A stretch of DNA of 6,888 nt from Bryobacterales bacterium (GTDB lineage Bacteria; Acidobacteriota; Terriglobia; Bryobacterales; Bryobacteraceae). The notes beneath the pieces are model-generated. The model searched no databases. It was given only the letters and a program-made list of their open reading frames with translations, and was not told where the DNA came from. Below, piece after piece: positions 1 through 5,468 of this stretch. The number at the start of each line of letters is the position of its first letter. Within the stretch, counting starts at the first letter, position 1. The translations under genes were made by a program, and so were the position numbers. Where the stretch lies: positions 17,210 to 24,097 of the forward strand of contig PLRZ01000721.1 of assembly GCA_003164075.1 (NCBI GenBank), read 5' to 3'.

Positions 1-25
1 AAATTCCACCACATCAGGAGTTCTG
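1..25 (+). repeat. 25-bp dispersed repeat, copy 1 (cut by window edge)
   Basis: These 25 bases match the reverse complement of 3756-3780 at 23 of 25 positions, differing only at 10 and 16. The similarity stops abruptly after position 25, so one boundary is visible; the other lies off the left edge. Read from position 2, the copy encodes NSTTSGVL, and both mismatches fall on third codon positions and are silent in that frame. It may be a non-coding repeat or a remnant of a short repeated coding sequence; the sequence does not decide which. Confidence 0.6.
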
Positions 26-56
26 CCCTTACGGTCGCGGGTCGGTGTACCCAATT

Positions 57-138
57 TCTGTCGCGAAACTCCGGCTCGTAACGGCAATTCCGCTTCCTGG
101 CGGGATGCCGCGTGCGCCAGCAAGCGGTCCTTGCCGTT
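57..138 (+). repeat. REP-like palindromic element, copy A
   Basis: The element begins with TCTGTCGCGAAACTC (57-71), identical to 1496-1510. It continues with an imperfect palindrome: the left arm at 80-102 pairs with the right arm at 115-138 around a 12-nt loop (103-114). The right arm, read in reverse complement, matches 24 bases of copy B (about 1517-1540) at 21 positions, so the core is shared as well as the 15-mer. Unlike copy B it has no opposing GAGTTTCGC terminus, and it looks rearranged or truncated. It ends five bases from the stop codon of the small minus-strand gene at 144 and may form a hairpin at the 3' end of that transcript, but no T-run follows. It is most likely a REP- or MITE-type repeat. 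Confidence 0.65.
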
Positions 139-143
139 AGCCC

Positions 144-389
144 CTAGAAAATCCGTTTCATGCCGGAGTTATCGGGCCGGTCCCCGGGCAGGCCGTCGCG
201 CAGCTCGCGGCGCAATTGATTCCGGTAGTGCTGGGCTTCGCGGCGCGCCTCCATGGCATACGTTCGGGCTTCCTGCTCCGCCCATTTCCGCGCGGCGCGA
301 GCCTCTTGCCGGGTCCAACGGCCGTGGTCGCAATCCGCCCGCGCGAAAGCCGGGGCTGCCAGCATCAATACCACCAACACGAATTTCAT
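144..389 (-). CDS. small secreted, Arg/Glu/Ala-rich protein of unknown function
   Basis: This 81-residue protein starts with a clear Sec-type signal peptide: MKF, then a hydrophobic run (residues 4-15) ending AFARA before Asp-Cys at 19-20. Cleavage after residue 18 would leave a periplasmic or secreted product of about 63 residues. There is no proper lipobox before Cys20 (RAD-C), so a lipoprotein is unlikely. The mature part (about 24-66) is dense in Arg, Glu, Gln and Ala and looks like one long amphipathic helix; the C-terminus is Gly/Pro/Asp-rich and ends MKRIF. The ATG at 389 is chosen over an upstream in-frame start at 458 because the signal peptide begins there and an excellent AAGGAG (396-401 on the complementary strand) sits 6 nt ahead of it. 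No family is recognised. It is divergent from the gene at 549. A TATAAG at 409-414 could be a -10 box but lies very close to the start codon. Confidence 0.7.
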   Translation of the reverse strand: MKFVLVVLMLAAPAFARADCDHGRWTRQEARAARKWAEQEARTYAMEARREAQHYRNQLRRELRDGLPGDRPDNSGMKRIF

Positions 390-489
390 CCGGTGCTCCT
401 TCTCTGTTCTTATACTCTCGAAAGCGATCTTGGTTACGCCGCGCCAGGAGTTTGTCACGGCGGCAGGAATTTGCCGCGATTTAGCAATC

Positions 490-527
490 CGGTCGCCCTG
501 TTTTCAATAGCTTACTAACGGCGACCG
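490..527. promoter_or_regulatory. perfect 8-bp inverted repeat between divergent genes
   Basis: CGGTCGCC (490-497) is repeated inverted and perfectly as GGCGACCG (520-527), separated by 22 nt of AT-richer sequence. It lies in the 159-nt gap between the start codons of the divergent genes at 389 and 549, ending 21 nt before the second. A smaller inverted repeat, GCGGCA/TGCCGC, lies at 460-465/472-477. It could be an operator or a hairpin in the leader of the plus-strand gene. No convincing -35/-10 pair is seen on either strand, so the role is inferred from position only. Confidence 0.35.
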
Positions 528-548
528 AAATGCCACCGTGTTTGGCGT

Positions 549-1394
549 ATGAGAATCACCGCGCACTCTGTCGTCACCTTCGAGCCGACCAGGACCAGTC
601 CGGCCCGTGTCACGAGCCGACAAACGGCTTCTTCCTCATCTGCCGGGATCGCCACCAAACCGACATTCCTGAAGCCGGAGCCGACGTCAACCGACCCGTT
701 CGGAAGTGTCTTCCAGAGTCTGAGCGGGAAAGCCGCCGCCTCAACTACGAGCACGGCAACAACCACGACGGCGTCCACTCCCGCGGCAACCACCCCGCCG
801 GCGACGACGGCCCCTGCGGCCGCGGCGGCAGCGACCGCGGCGGCAGCTACTCCCACCGGCACCACTACGGCTGCAGCGGTGCAAACTCCCGGCATCGAGG
901 CATTGGTGAGCGCCATCATGAACGGCACGTTCCAGGCTACCTATGTCACCGATCCGTCGCAACTGAAGGAAACCACCCCCGCGGGAACCGACACCATGCC
1001 CAATTTCTACTATGCTTCCGACCAGACGGCCGCACAACTCGCCCAGTTGTTGGGTGGCACGGTGGTGCAGAGGCCGCCTTTCGGGCAGGACCCAGGCTGG
1101 AACGAACCCCTTGCCAATTTCATTCAGTTGCCCAACGGCCAGACGTTCAATGCCGCCGATGTGGCTTATTACGGGCGCAGTGGAGTGCAAGGGCCCGCAC
1201 AACTTACCGCGGACCTGACCCAGACGATTAACGCGGGAGCCGCCTGGACCAATTGGTACACGAACGGAGGCTCTATACCGACTTTCGCCACCGGGTACGT
1301 CGGTCCCCCCATCAGCGGTATGACTTACCCGGCAGGTTCGATCGGGGCCGACGGCAATGTGATCAATCCGGCAATGCAGGGCGGCAATACTTAG
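549..1394 (+). CDS. hypothetical protein with Ala/Thr/Pro-rich linker
   Basis: I do not recognise this 281-residue protein. Residues 1-60 are Ser/Thr-rich with no signal peptide or membrane segment. Residues 61-114 are an extreme low-complexity Ala/Thr/Pro tract, including two runs of alanines, which should be a flexible linker. Residues 115-281 look folded: EALVSAIMNGTFQATYVTD, an aromatic stretch NFYYASDQ near 152, a helix-like AAQLAQLLGG (161-170), PNGQTFNAADVAYYG (195-209), and AAWTNWYTNGG (231-241) before a Gly/Pro-rich end. The ATG at 549 is the only ATG, GTG or TTG between the in-frame stop at 516-518 and the body of the gene, but it has no Shine-Dalgarno sequence, so initiation may be weak or leaderless-like. 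Codon use matches the neighbours and the frame stays open through a GC-rich region, which supports a real gene. It may be cytoplasmic or exported by a non-Sec route; function is unknown. Confidence 0.7.
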   Translation: MRITAHSVVTFEPTRTSPARVTSRQTASSSSAGIATKPTFLKPEPTSTDPFGSVFQSLSGKAAASTTSTATTTTASTPAATTPPATTAPAAAAAATAAAATPTGTTTAAAVQTPGIEALVSAIMNGTFQATYVTDPSQLKETTPAGTDTMPNFYYASDQTAAQLAQLLGGTVVQRPPFGQDPGWNEPLANFIQLPNGQTFNAADVAYYGRSGVQGPAQLTADLTQTINAGAAWTNWYTNGGSIPTFATGYVGPPISGMTYPAGSIGADGNVINPAMQGGNT

Positions 1395-1445
1395 CGCCGT
1401 ACGGCTTTCCACGGGGCCGGGTATCGGCACACACCGCAAAGAGGC

Positions 1446-1471
1446 GCCAGGTTTGAGTTTCGCCGCCTGGC
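1446..1471. other. GC hairpin downstream of the hypothetical gene
   Basis: GCCAGG (1446-1451) pairs with CCTGGC (1466-1471) around a 14-nt loop. The loop contains GAGTTTCGC (1455-1463), the inverted form of the terminal 9-mer of the repeat that starts at 1498. It lies about 50 nt after the stop at 1394. There is no T-run, so it is not a classical intrinsic terminator. It could be transcript-end structure or a fragment of the same dispersed repeat. The rest of the 284-base gap (1395-1678) holds only this hairpin, repeat copy B, and a short leader of the tad-like operon without a clear promoter. Confidence 0.3.
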
Positions 1472-1497
1472 CGCGGCAGCCGGCGCCAAGTAATGTC

Positions 1498-1591
1498 TGT
1501 CGCGAAACTCACTTCAAATGGCAAGGGCCGCTTGCTTGCGGGGTGCCCTCTGGGCCGGGCCCGGAAAACGCTGCGACGGAGTTTCGCAACA
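1498..1591. repeat. 94-bp MITE/REP-like element with terminal inverted repeats, copy B
   Basis: The ends are TGTCGCGAAACTC (1498-1510) and GAGTTTCGCAACA (1579-1591), inverted repeats matching at 12 of 13 positions. The left part aligns with copy A at 57-118: an identical 15-mer, then the shared core GGCAAGG-CCGCTTGCT-GCGGG-TGCC. The interior also holds the perfect 10-bp palindrome CCGGGCCCGG (1555-1564). It contains no reading frame of note. It sits between two transcription units, the usual site for REP or non-autonomous MITE elements. No flanking target-site duplication is obvious and no transposase is in the window, so its mobility is inferred from structure only. Confidence 0.65.
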
Positions 1592-1678
1592 AAAACTAAG
1601 TAGAAATAGCCGCGTTCCTAAGCTTGTCCGCCTATTCCCGATGCGAATCCAGGCTGCTACATTTGAGACGGAAGAACC

Positions 1679-2926
1679 ATGAGCGCAAGCGGGAGGAGAA
1701 ACCGGGTGCACTCGTCACGGCGCGGATTCGTGATGGTCACGATGGTCCTGAGCCTGGCGATCCTGATCGCGTTTCTGGGTCTGTCGATCGATGTCGGCTA
1801 CGAACAGTACGTCAAAGTCCGGATGCAGACCGCGGCGGACGCGGCGGCGCTTGGGGGAGCGCTGGAACTGCACGCCAGCGGGTCCTCCAATCTGGTCTCT
1901 TCGGCCAGGGGCGACGCCGCGACGAACGGCTTTACCAATGGCGTGAACTCCGTAACCATTGCGGTAAATAATCCACCGGCCACGGGCTACTCCACCGCCG
2001 ATAGCACCGCCGTGGAAGTAATCATTTCCCAAACCGTCCCGACTTTCTTTATGGAGGTGCTGGGCATCTACTCGGGTACGGTGAAGGCGCGCGCGGTGGC
2101 GCGGATCGGCGGCGGAGGCACCACCTGCTTCTACACCCTCGATCCCACCATGAGCAATGCGTTCAGCGTGAGCAACGGCGTCAACGTCTCGTCCTCCTGC
2201 GGAATCATGGTGAACTCTACCAGCAGCACCGCCCTTACCGCCACCGGAGGCGCGCACTTGTCGGCGCCCTACATCGCGGTCGCCGGAAAATACACCGTCA
2301 GCAACGGGGCCAGCATCACTCCGGCGCCCACCCAGGGAGTTGCCCCGATGAGCAACCCATTCAGCACCTTGCCGTCACCCGCGGTAGGCGCTTGCACGTA
2401 CACCAACTACAGTGTCCCTTATGGATCCGTCACCCTCAATCCGGGTACTTACTGTAATGGGCTGAACATCGGCGGCGGCGCCACGGTAAAGTTGAATTCC
2501 GGCACTTATATTTTCAAAGGCGGCGGTTTCACCGTTGGCGGCGGGGCAACTGTGACGGGCACTGGCGTGATGTTTTACAACACCACTGCCACGGGCTACA
2601 CGTTCCAGCCCTTCACTTTCGCGAATGGAAGCACGGAAACTCTCAGTGCGCCCACTACCGGGACTTACGCCGGCATCCTGCTCTTTCAGGACCCCACGGT
2701 GGTTTCCTCGGCGGTCAGCAGCTTCGCGGGCGGCACCAACGCCAACCTGACGGGGACGCTGTACCTCCCCAAAGCCGGGCTGTCGTTCTCCAACGGCGCC
2801 AGCGCCGCCTATACCATCATTGTGGCCGACTCCGTCGTTTTCACCGGCGGGGTCACGCTAAACAACAATTACTCTTCTCTGCCGGGCGGTTCCCCAATCA
2901 AGGGCAACGCTGCCCTGAGCGAATAA
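1679..2926 (+). CDS. tadG: TadG-like pilus-assembly family protein
   Basis: The 415-residue product has the N-terminal layout of Tad/Flp TadG-like proteins: a basic start, RRG at 14-16, a single membrane segment (about 17-37), then DVGYEQYVKVRMQTAADAAA (38-57), the characteristic conserved stretch of the family. TadG proteins are membrane-anchored with a large periplasmic part and take part in Flp pilus assembly or anchoring. Here the C-terminal part (about 150-395) is Gly/Asn/Ser/Thr-rich with repeated short strands such as FSVSNGVNV, LNIGGGATV, FTVGGGATV and LSFSNGAS. This suggests a beta-solenoid. Cysteines at 150, 174, 239 and 259 could form disulfides. The G16|F junction resembles a prepilin site, but position +5 is Thr rather than Glu. 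The ATG at 1679 has GGAAG 4 nt upstream. It is the first gene of a compact operon with the two TadE-like genes. The family is secure; its exact role is not, because no secretion ATPase, secretin or major pilin is nearby. Confidence 0.85.
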   Translation: MSASGRRNRVHSSRRGFVMVTMVLSLAILIAFLGLSIDVGYEQYVKVRMQTAADAAALGGALELHASGSSNLVSSARGDAATNGFTNGVNSVTIAVNNPPATGYSTADSTAVEVIISQTVPTFFMEVLGIYSGTVKARAVARIGGGGTTCFYTLDPTMSNAFSVSNGVNVSSSCGIMVNSTSSTALTATGGAHLSAPYIAVAGKYTVSNGASITPAPTQGVAPMSNPFSTLPSPAVGACTYTNYSVPYGSVTLNPGTYCNGLNIGGGATVKLNSGTYIFKGGGFTVGGGATVTGTGVMFYNTTATGYTFQPFTFANGSTETLSAPTTGTYAGILLFQDPTVVSSAVSSFAGGTNANLTGTLYLPKAGLSFSNGASAAYTIIVADSVVFTGGVTLNNNYSSLPGGSPIKGNAALSE

Positions 2927-2927
2927 C

Positions 2928-3353
2928 ATGCCATCGCGACGCGGCATCGCTACCGTCGAATTCGCCCTGATCACGCCGCTATTCCTGCTTCTGCTGGCCG
3001 GCGTGCTGGACTATACCCAGTTGATGCGTGCCGCCATCGCGGTAGCCGATGCCGCCAGGGCCGGCGCCCAGTATGGCAGTCTGAGCATCGCCAATGCTTC
3101 CAATCTCGCCGGCATGCAGACGGCCGCCGCCAACGCCGCGCCCGACATCAACGGTCTCCAGACATCGGCGGCGAAGGTCTGCAAATGCTCCGATGGCACC
3201 ACGGTGAATTGCACCGGCGGCACCTGCTCTACAGGCCCGGTGCGTACCTACGTGCAGGTGGCGGCGTGGGTCAGTTTCACCCCCATTTTCAGCTATTCGC
3301 AAGTGCCGTTCGGCGGCTCGGTGCTATCCACCGCCAGCATGAGGGCCCAGTAA
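2928..3353 (+). CDS. tadE: TadE-like pseudopilin
   Basis: The 141-residue protein starts SRRGIATVEFALITPLFLL, the hallmark of TadE pseudopilins. It has a short basic leader, a prepilin-peptidase-type junction G6|I7, Glu11 at the +5 position of the processed protein, then a hydrophobic helix (about 12-28) and DYTQLM. The rest of the typical domain (AIAVADAARAGAQYG, 36-50) follows. The C-terminal half is a small extracytoplasmic region with four cysteines (85, 87, 95, 100), perhaps disulfide-bonded, ending in hydrophobic strands. In known tad systems TadE is cleaved by a TadV-type peptidase and acts as a minor pilin or in assembly. The gene begins one base after the TAA of the tadG-like gene, so it is probably translationally coupled; its own Shine-Dalgarno is weak (GAGCG). 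Only the processing enzyme and motor are missing from the view. Confidence 0.87.
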   Translation: MPSRRGIATVEFALITPLFLLLLAGVLDYTQLMRAAIAVADAARAGAQYGSLSIANASNLAGMQTAAANAAPDINGLQTSAAKVCKCSDGTTVNCTGGTCSTGPVRTYVQVAAWVSFTPIFSYSQVPFGGSVLSTASMRAQ

Positions 3354-3742
3354 TGCGGCGCCGCGGGAGCACCATGGTGGAAGGGGCACTGGTGCTCACG
3401 TCCTTCGTCTTCCTGCTGCTGGGCGTTATGGACTTTGGCCGTCTGGGGTTCGCCTACAATTCGGTTACTTACGCCGCGCACCATGCGGCGCGCTTCGCGG
3501 CCACCAACGGGAGCGCCAGCGGCCACGCCGCTACCCTCGCGACCATTCAGACGAACGTGCAGAACAACGTGGTCGCCCTGGACACCACCTGTCTTACCGT
3601 GGGCGTCACCTGGACTCCGAATAATAACCCCGGCAGCCAGGTTCAGGTGGTGGTTTCCTATGCCTTCAAACCTCTTCTGATTCCCATATCGTCGACCAGC
3701 GTGACGCTCAAGAGCACTTCCACCGAGTACATTACGCAGTAG
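3353..3742 (+). CDS. second TadE/TadF-like pseudopilin
   Basis: The product has 129 residues. RRRGSTMVEGALVLTSFVFL opens the protein: G5|S6 with Glu10 at +5, a hydrophobic helix (about 11-25), then GVMDFGRLGFAY and SVTYAAHHAARFAA, all in the order seen in TadE-family proteins. The C-terminal part is a short beta-rich Asn/Thr/Val region with a single Cys80 and lacks the four-cysteine cluster of its neighbour. The ATG shares its A with the stop of the preceding gene (TAATG at 3351-3355), with GAGGG 7 nt upstream. This start is preferred over longer in-frame starts that would run back inside the previous gene in a different frame. Close coupling suggests that the two pseudopilins are made in fixed proportion and may pair. 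It could equally be called TadF; the sequence does not distinguish. Confidence 0.85.
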   Translation: MRRRGSTMVEGALVLTSFVFLLLGVMDFGRLGFAYNSVTYAAHHAARFAATNGSASGHAATLATIQTNVQNNVVALDTTCLTVGVTWTPNNNPGSQVQVVVSYAFKPLLIPISSTSVTLKSTSTEYITQ

Positions 3743-3755
3743 AAGAAACCAATAT

Positions 3756-3780
3756 CAGAACTCCCGATGTCGTGGAATTT
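3756..3780 (-). repeat. 25-bp dispersed repeat, copy 2
   Basis: Reverse complement of this segment matches positions 1-25 at 23 of 25 bases. It lies 13 nt after the stop of the second TadE-like gene, in the convergent spacer (3743-3935). On the minus strand it belongs to a 42-codon frame (3860 down to 3732) that contains GCPTC and ANSTTSGVL. No Shine-Dalgarno stands out and the frame runs into the TadE-like gene, so I do not call it a gene. The repeat may extend beyond 3780, but the matching sequence lies outside the window. Confidence 0.55.
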
Positions 3781-3811
3781 GCAGTGAGCCCGCAGGTGGG
3801 GCAGCCTATTT

Positions 3812-3837
3812 TCCCCGCCAGGCAGAAAATGCGGGGA
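3812..3837. terminator. GC hairpin in the convergent spacer, possible bidirectional terminator
   Basis: TCCCCGC (3812-3818) pairs perfectly with GCGGGGA (3831-3837) around a 12-nt loop. It lies between the plus-strand tad-like operon (ending 3742) and the minus-strand hydrolase gene (ending 3936), where both transcripts need to end. On the plus strand it is followed by GAGATC and on the minus strand by AAAATAGG. Neither is the T-run of an intrinsic terminator, so it may act only as a 3'-end stabiliser or with Rho. The rest of the 193-nt spacer has no other recognisable feature apart from the 25-bp repeat. Confidence 0.3.
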
Positions 3838-3935
3838 GAGATCAGGAGTCTGAAGTTCATGGCGTAGGTACGAACGGGGCGCCCGGCTCGCAACCAGGTT
3901 GGCAGGTCGAAAGTTCTTCTTATTTGCAAAGCGCC

Positions 3936-4928
3936 TCAGGGCCGGGGGGCCGTGCGCGGCACTCCGATGCAGGCCACCGGCTGGCCTTTCGTGATGGGCG
4001 GCGTGGCCACGATGTACAGCACCAGCCCGTCGAAAGGCGAGCGCACTTCCGCCACCGTCTTGCCGAAAAAGTCGGTGATGTGCGCCAGTAAGGCCCCCTT
4101 GGGCACCGTCTGGCCGCACTCCGCCTGGGCGTAGAGAATGCCGGTCTCCGGGCTGGTCACCACCTCGGTGGGCTCCAGATAGACAGCCCGCGCCAACGGC
4201 TCCGGACCACCCTCCTTCATGTGCAATTCGCGCAACACTCCGTGGATCCCGGTCACGATCCGCTCCACGGATTCTTCGTCGGACATTCCCAGCGAGCCGC
4301 TCTCCACGGTCATGGCCGGCTTGCCGCGGGTGATCGCGGTGGTGGAACAATAGAGCGAACGTGCCGGGTCGGCCGGCCGGCCGCGGTCCACCACCACGTG
4401 GTCGATGCCAAATGCCATCACCAGCCGCGCGATGGCTTTATCCATGGCGGCATTCCCGGTGACGTTCTGGTAGACGTAGGGCCGCAGCCACTCATTGCCG
4501 TCCCCGCAGTGCAGATCCAGCACGTAATCGGCCTTCTCAATCACCTCGGCGGTGATGGCGTAGGCGATCCGCTCCGAGACCGTGCCGTCGATTCTACCGG
4601 GGTACACGCGATTCAGGTCCTTGCCATCCACCGGACTGAAATACACCGTGCGTCCCAGAAACGATGGCATGTTGGCCGCATGCACCATGAGAATCCGGCC
4701 GCTCAGTTCGGCCGGATCCATCTGGCCGCGGAGCCTCTGCAGGGCCAGGATGGGTGGATATTCGTAGCCGTGATTCCCGGCGATCACCGCCAGGGTGGGG
4801 CCCGGCCGGGCGCCCCGTACGATGGTGACCGGGATGCCCGTTCCCGCGTCCTCCGCGGCGGGGACCTCGATGATGCGCGATTCGATCGCCGCGAGTTGCC
4901 TCAACCCAGGTTCTGGCGCCATGGCCAC
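3936..4928 (-). CDS. succinylglutamate desuccinylase/aspartoacylase-family zinc hydrolase
   Basis: A 330-residue member of the AstE/AspA branch of the M14 zinc carboxypeptidase-like family, which hydrolyses N-acyl amino acids or related amides. The zinc ligands are visible: H53 and E56 in AGNHGYEY (50-57) and H140 in DLHCGD (138-143). DLNRVYPG (104-111) supplies the substrate-binding Asn-Arg pair, and VESG (208-211) places E209 as the probable catalytic glutamate. Residues about 250-325 form the beta-rich, lipoyl-like C-terminal domain common in this family (TSPETGILYA, VRSPFDGLVLYI). No signal peptide is present, so it is likely cytoplasmic. The exact substrate cannot be read: there is no arginine-succinyltransferase cluster nearby, so AstE itself is unlikely. 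The start is GTG at 4928, directly abutting the TAA of the zinc-ribbon gene; the ATG two codons later (4922) is about equally plausible behind the same AGGGGG. Confidence 0.88.
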   Translation of the reverse strand: MAMAPEPGLRQLAAIESRIIEVPAAEDAGTGIPVTIVRGARPGPTLAVIAGNHGYEYPPILALQRLRGQMDPAELSGRILMVHAANMPSFLGRTVYFSPVDGKDLNRVYPGRIDGTVSERIAYAITAEVIEKADYVLDLHCGDGNEWLRPYVYQNVTGNAAMDKAIARLVMAFGIDHVVVDRGRPADPARSLYCSTTAITRGKPAMTVESGSLGMSDEESVERIVTGIHGVLRELHMKEGGPEPLARAVYLEPTEVVTSPETGILYAQAECGQTVPKGALLAHITDFFGKTVAEVRSPFDGLVLYIVATPPITKGQPVACIGVPRTAPRP

Positions 4929-5252
4929 TTACCCCCTCGGGAGACGCCGGCTTTCGGCATTACGGATGATCTTGTCCAACCGCCGCAAGGTATCCGCCGG
5001 ATCCCTCTGACATACTGCCACATTCCGCGCCGGCGCGCTTTCCACTACCGGCGGGGAGTCCGGGGGCTGCGGCCGGCGGTAAAACTTAGCGCGGCAGGCA
5101 CGGCACTTGAAAGGCGCGAACCGGATGCAGCCGATCAGCTTATCCAGCAGACTATCGGCGGGCATGGGAATGGTATCGAGGCGGCTGCAGCGCGGGCAGC
5201 GGTGCGGCGCCCAAGGCCATATGTCGCTATGTGTCGCCGCGGATGGCTGCAT
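4929..5252 (-). CDS. small zinc-ribbon protein of unknown function
   Basis: The 107-residue product has two CxxC knuckles, C19-P-R-C22 and C50-R-A-C53, 27 residues apart. This is the spacing of a zinc ribbon of the kind that binds one structural zinc. The stretch between them (LDTIPMPADSLLDKLIGCIR) could form the connecting strands, and KCRACRAKFYRRP after it is basic. Residues 61-80 are Pro/Ser-rich and flexible, and 86-105 form a short charged helix (DTLRRLDKIIRNAE). There is no signal peptide or membrane segment. Zinc ribbons of this type often bind nucleic acid or protein partners, but no specific function can be named. The ATG at 5252 gives the longest frame but has no strong Shine-Dalgarno sequence; the ATG at codon 30 would lose the first knuckle. 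Its stop directly abuts the GTG of the hydrolase gene, so the two are probably co-transcribed and coupled. Confidence 0.72.
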   Translation of the reverse strand: MQPSAATHSDIWPWAPHRCPRCSRLDTIPMPADSLLDKLIGCIRFAPFKCRACRAKFYRRPQPPDSPPVVESAPARNVAVCQRDPADTLRRLDKIIRNAESRRLPRG

Positions 5253-5311
5253 CCCGGAAATTCCGCTCTTGTCCAGTGTGTTGCCTCCACAGGTCCGGAA
5301 ACAGTCCTTCG

Positions 5312-5340
5312 AGTACCATATCAGTATATTCAGTACTATG
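5312..5340. promoter_or_regulatory. AT-rich direct/inverted repeats in a divergent promoter region
   Basis: Within the 216-nt gap between the divergent genes at 5252 (minus) and 5469 (plus), this AT-rich block contains TCAGTA twice, 9 bp apart (5321, 5330). It also has AGTAC at 5312 and 5332 (20 bp apart), the latter overlapping GTACT, so AGTAC/GTACT also form an inverted pair. On the minus strand 5323-5328 reads TATACT, a fair -10 for the zinc-ribbon/hydrolase pair, but no -35 is found at the right spacing. On the plus strand, TTGACG (5378-5383) is a fair -35 without a good -10. An operator or promoter is inferred from composition and place. Confidence 0.3.
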
Positions 5341-5419
5341 TGGATTAGGTTAGATGCCTAGGCCCGGTTAACTGAGGTTGACGTACGGTTGGTACTGTCA
5401 TCTCTTTGGAGGAGTTGGA

Positions 5420-5456
5420 CTTCCGAAAGAACTTCGAGTAGTCTTTAGTCGGGAAG
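5420..5456 (+). promoter_or_regulatory. leader hairpin overlapping the ribosome-binding site of the pseudokinase gene
   Basis: CTTCC (5420-5424) pairs with GGAAG (5452-5456), GA with TC across one bulged G, AAAGA (5426-5430) with TCTTT (5442-5446), and ACT with AGT around a TCG loop (5434-5436). This gives about 15 pairs in a 37-nt imperfect hairpin. The right arm contains most of GGAAGG (5452-5457), the best Shine-Dalgarno match before the ATG at 5469, although its 11-nt spacing is slightly long. If it folds, it would hide the site and reduce translation. Another purine-rich GGAGGAG lies at 5408-5414 but has no usable start codon at proper spacing. Confidence 0.4.
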
Positions 5457-5468
5457 GTATCTCTTGGA

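Noticed and set aside
131..484. Plus-strand frame over the small secreted protein gene
   Set aside because: The opposite strand has a signal peptide and a strong AAGGAG at ideal spacing, whereas this frame has a random Arg/Pro/Ser-rich translation.
741..1439. Minus-strand frames opposite the Ala/Thr/Pro-rich gene (also 515-928)
   Set aside because: The translations are Arg/Gly- or Val/Ala-runs made by the complement of the low-complexity linker; no signal peptide, domain or ribosome-binding site supports them.
3870..3925. tRNA-like look around GGCTCGCAACCAGG and GGTCGAAAG
   Set aside because: No acceptor stem or full cloverleaf can be drawn, and the T-loop consensus is broken.
4221..5348. 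Long plus-strand open frame (375 codons) opposite the hydrolase and zinc-ribbon genes
   Set aside because: It is antisense to two genes with clear family motifs; the translation is His/Arg/Gly-rich without domains, as expected from the complement of GC-rich codons.
5382..5441. Short frame before the pseudokinase, ending at TAG 5439-5441, containing SLEELDFRKNFE; possible leader peptide or lost N-lobe
   Set aside because: There is no ATG or GTG and only TTG codons without a properly spaced ribosome-binding site; the residues show no kinase N-lobe motif and the region is too short.
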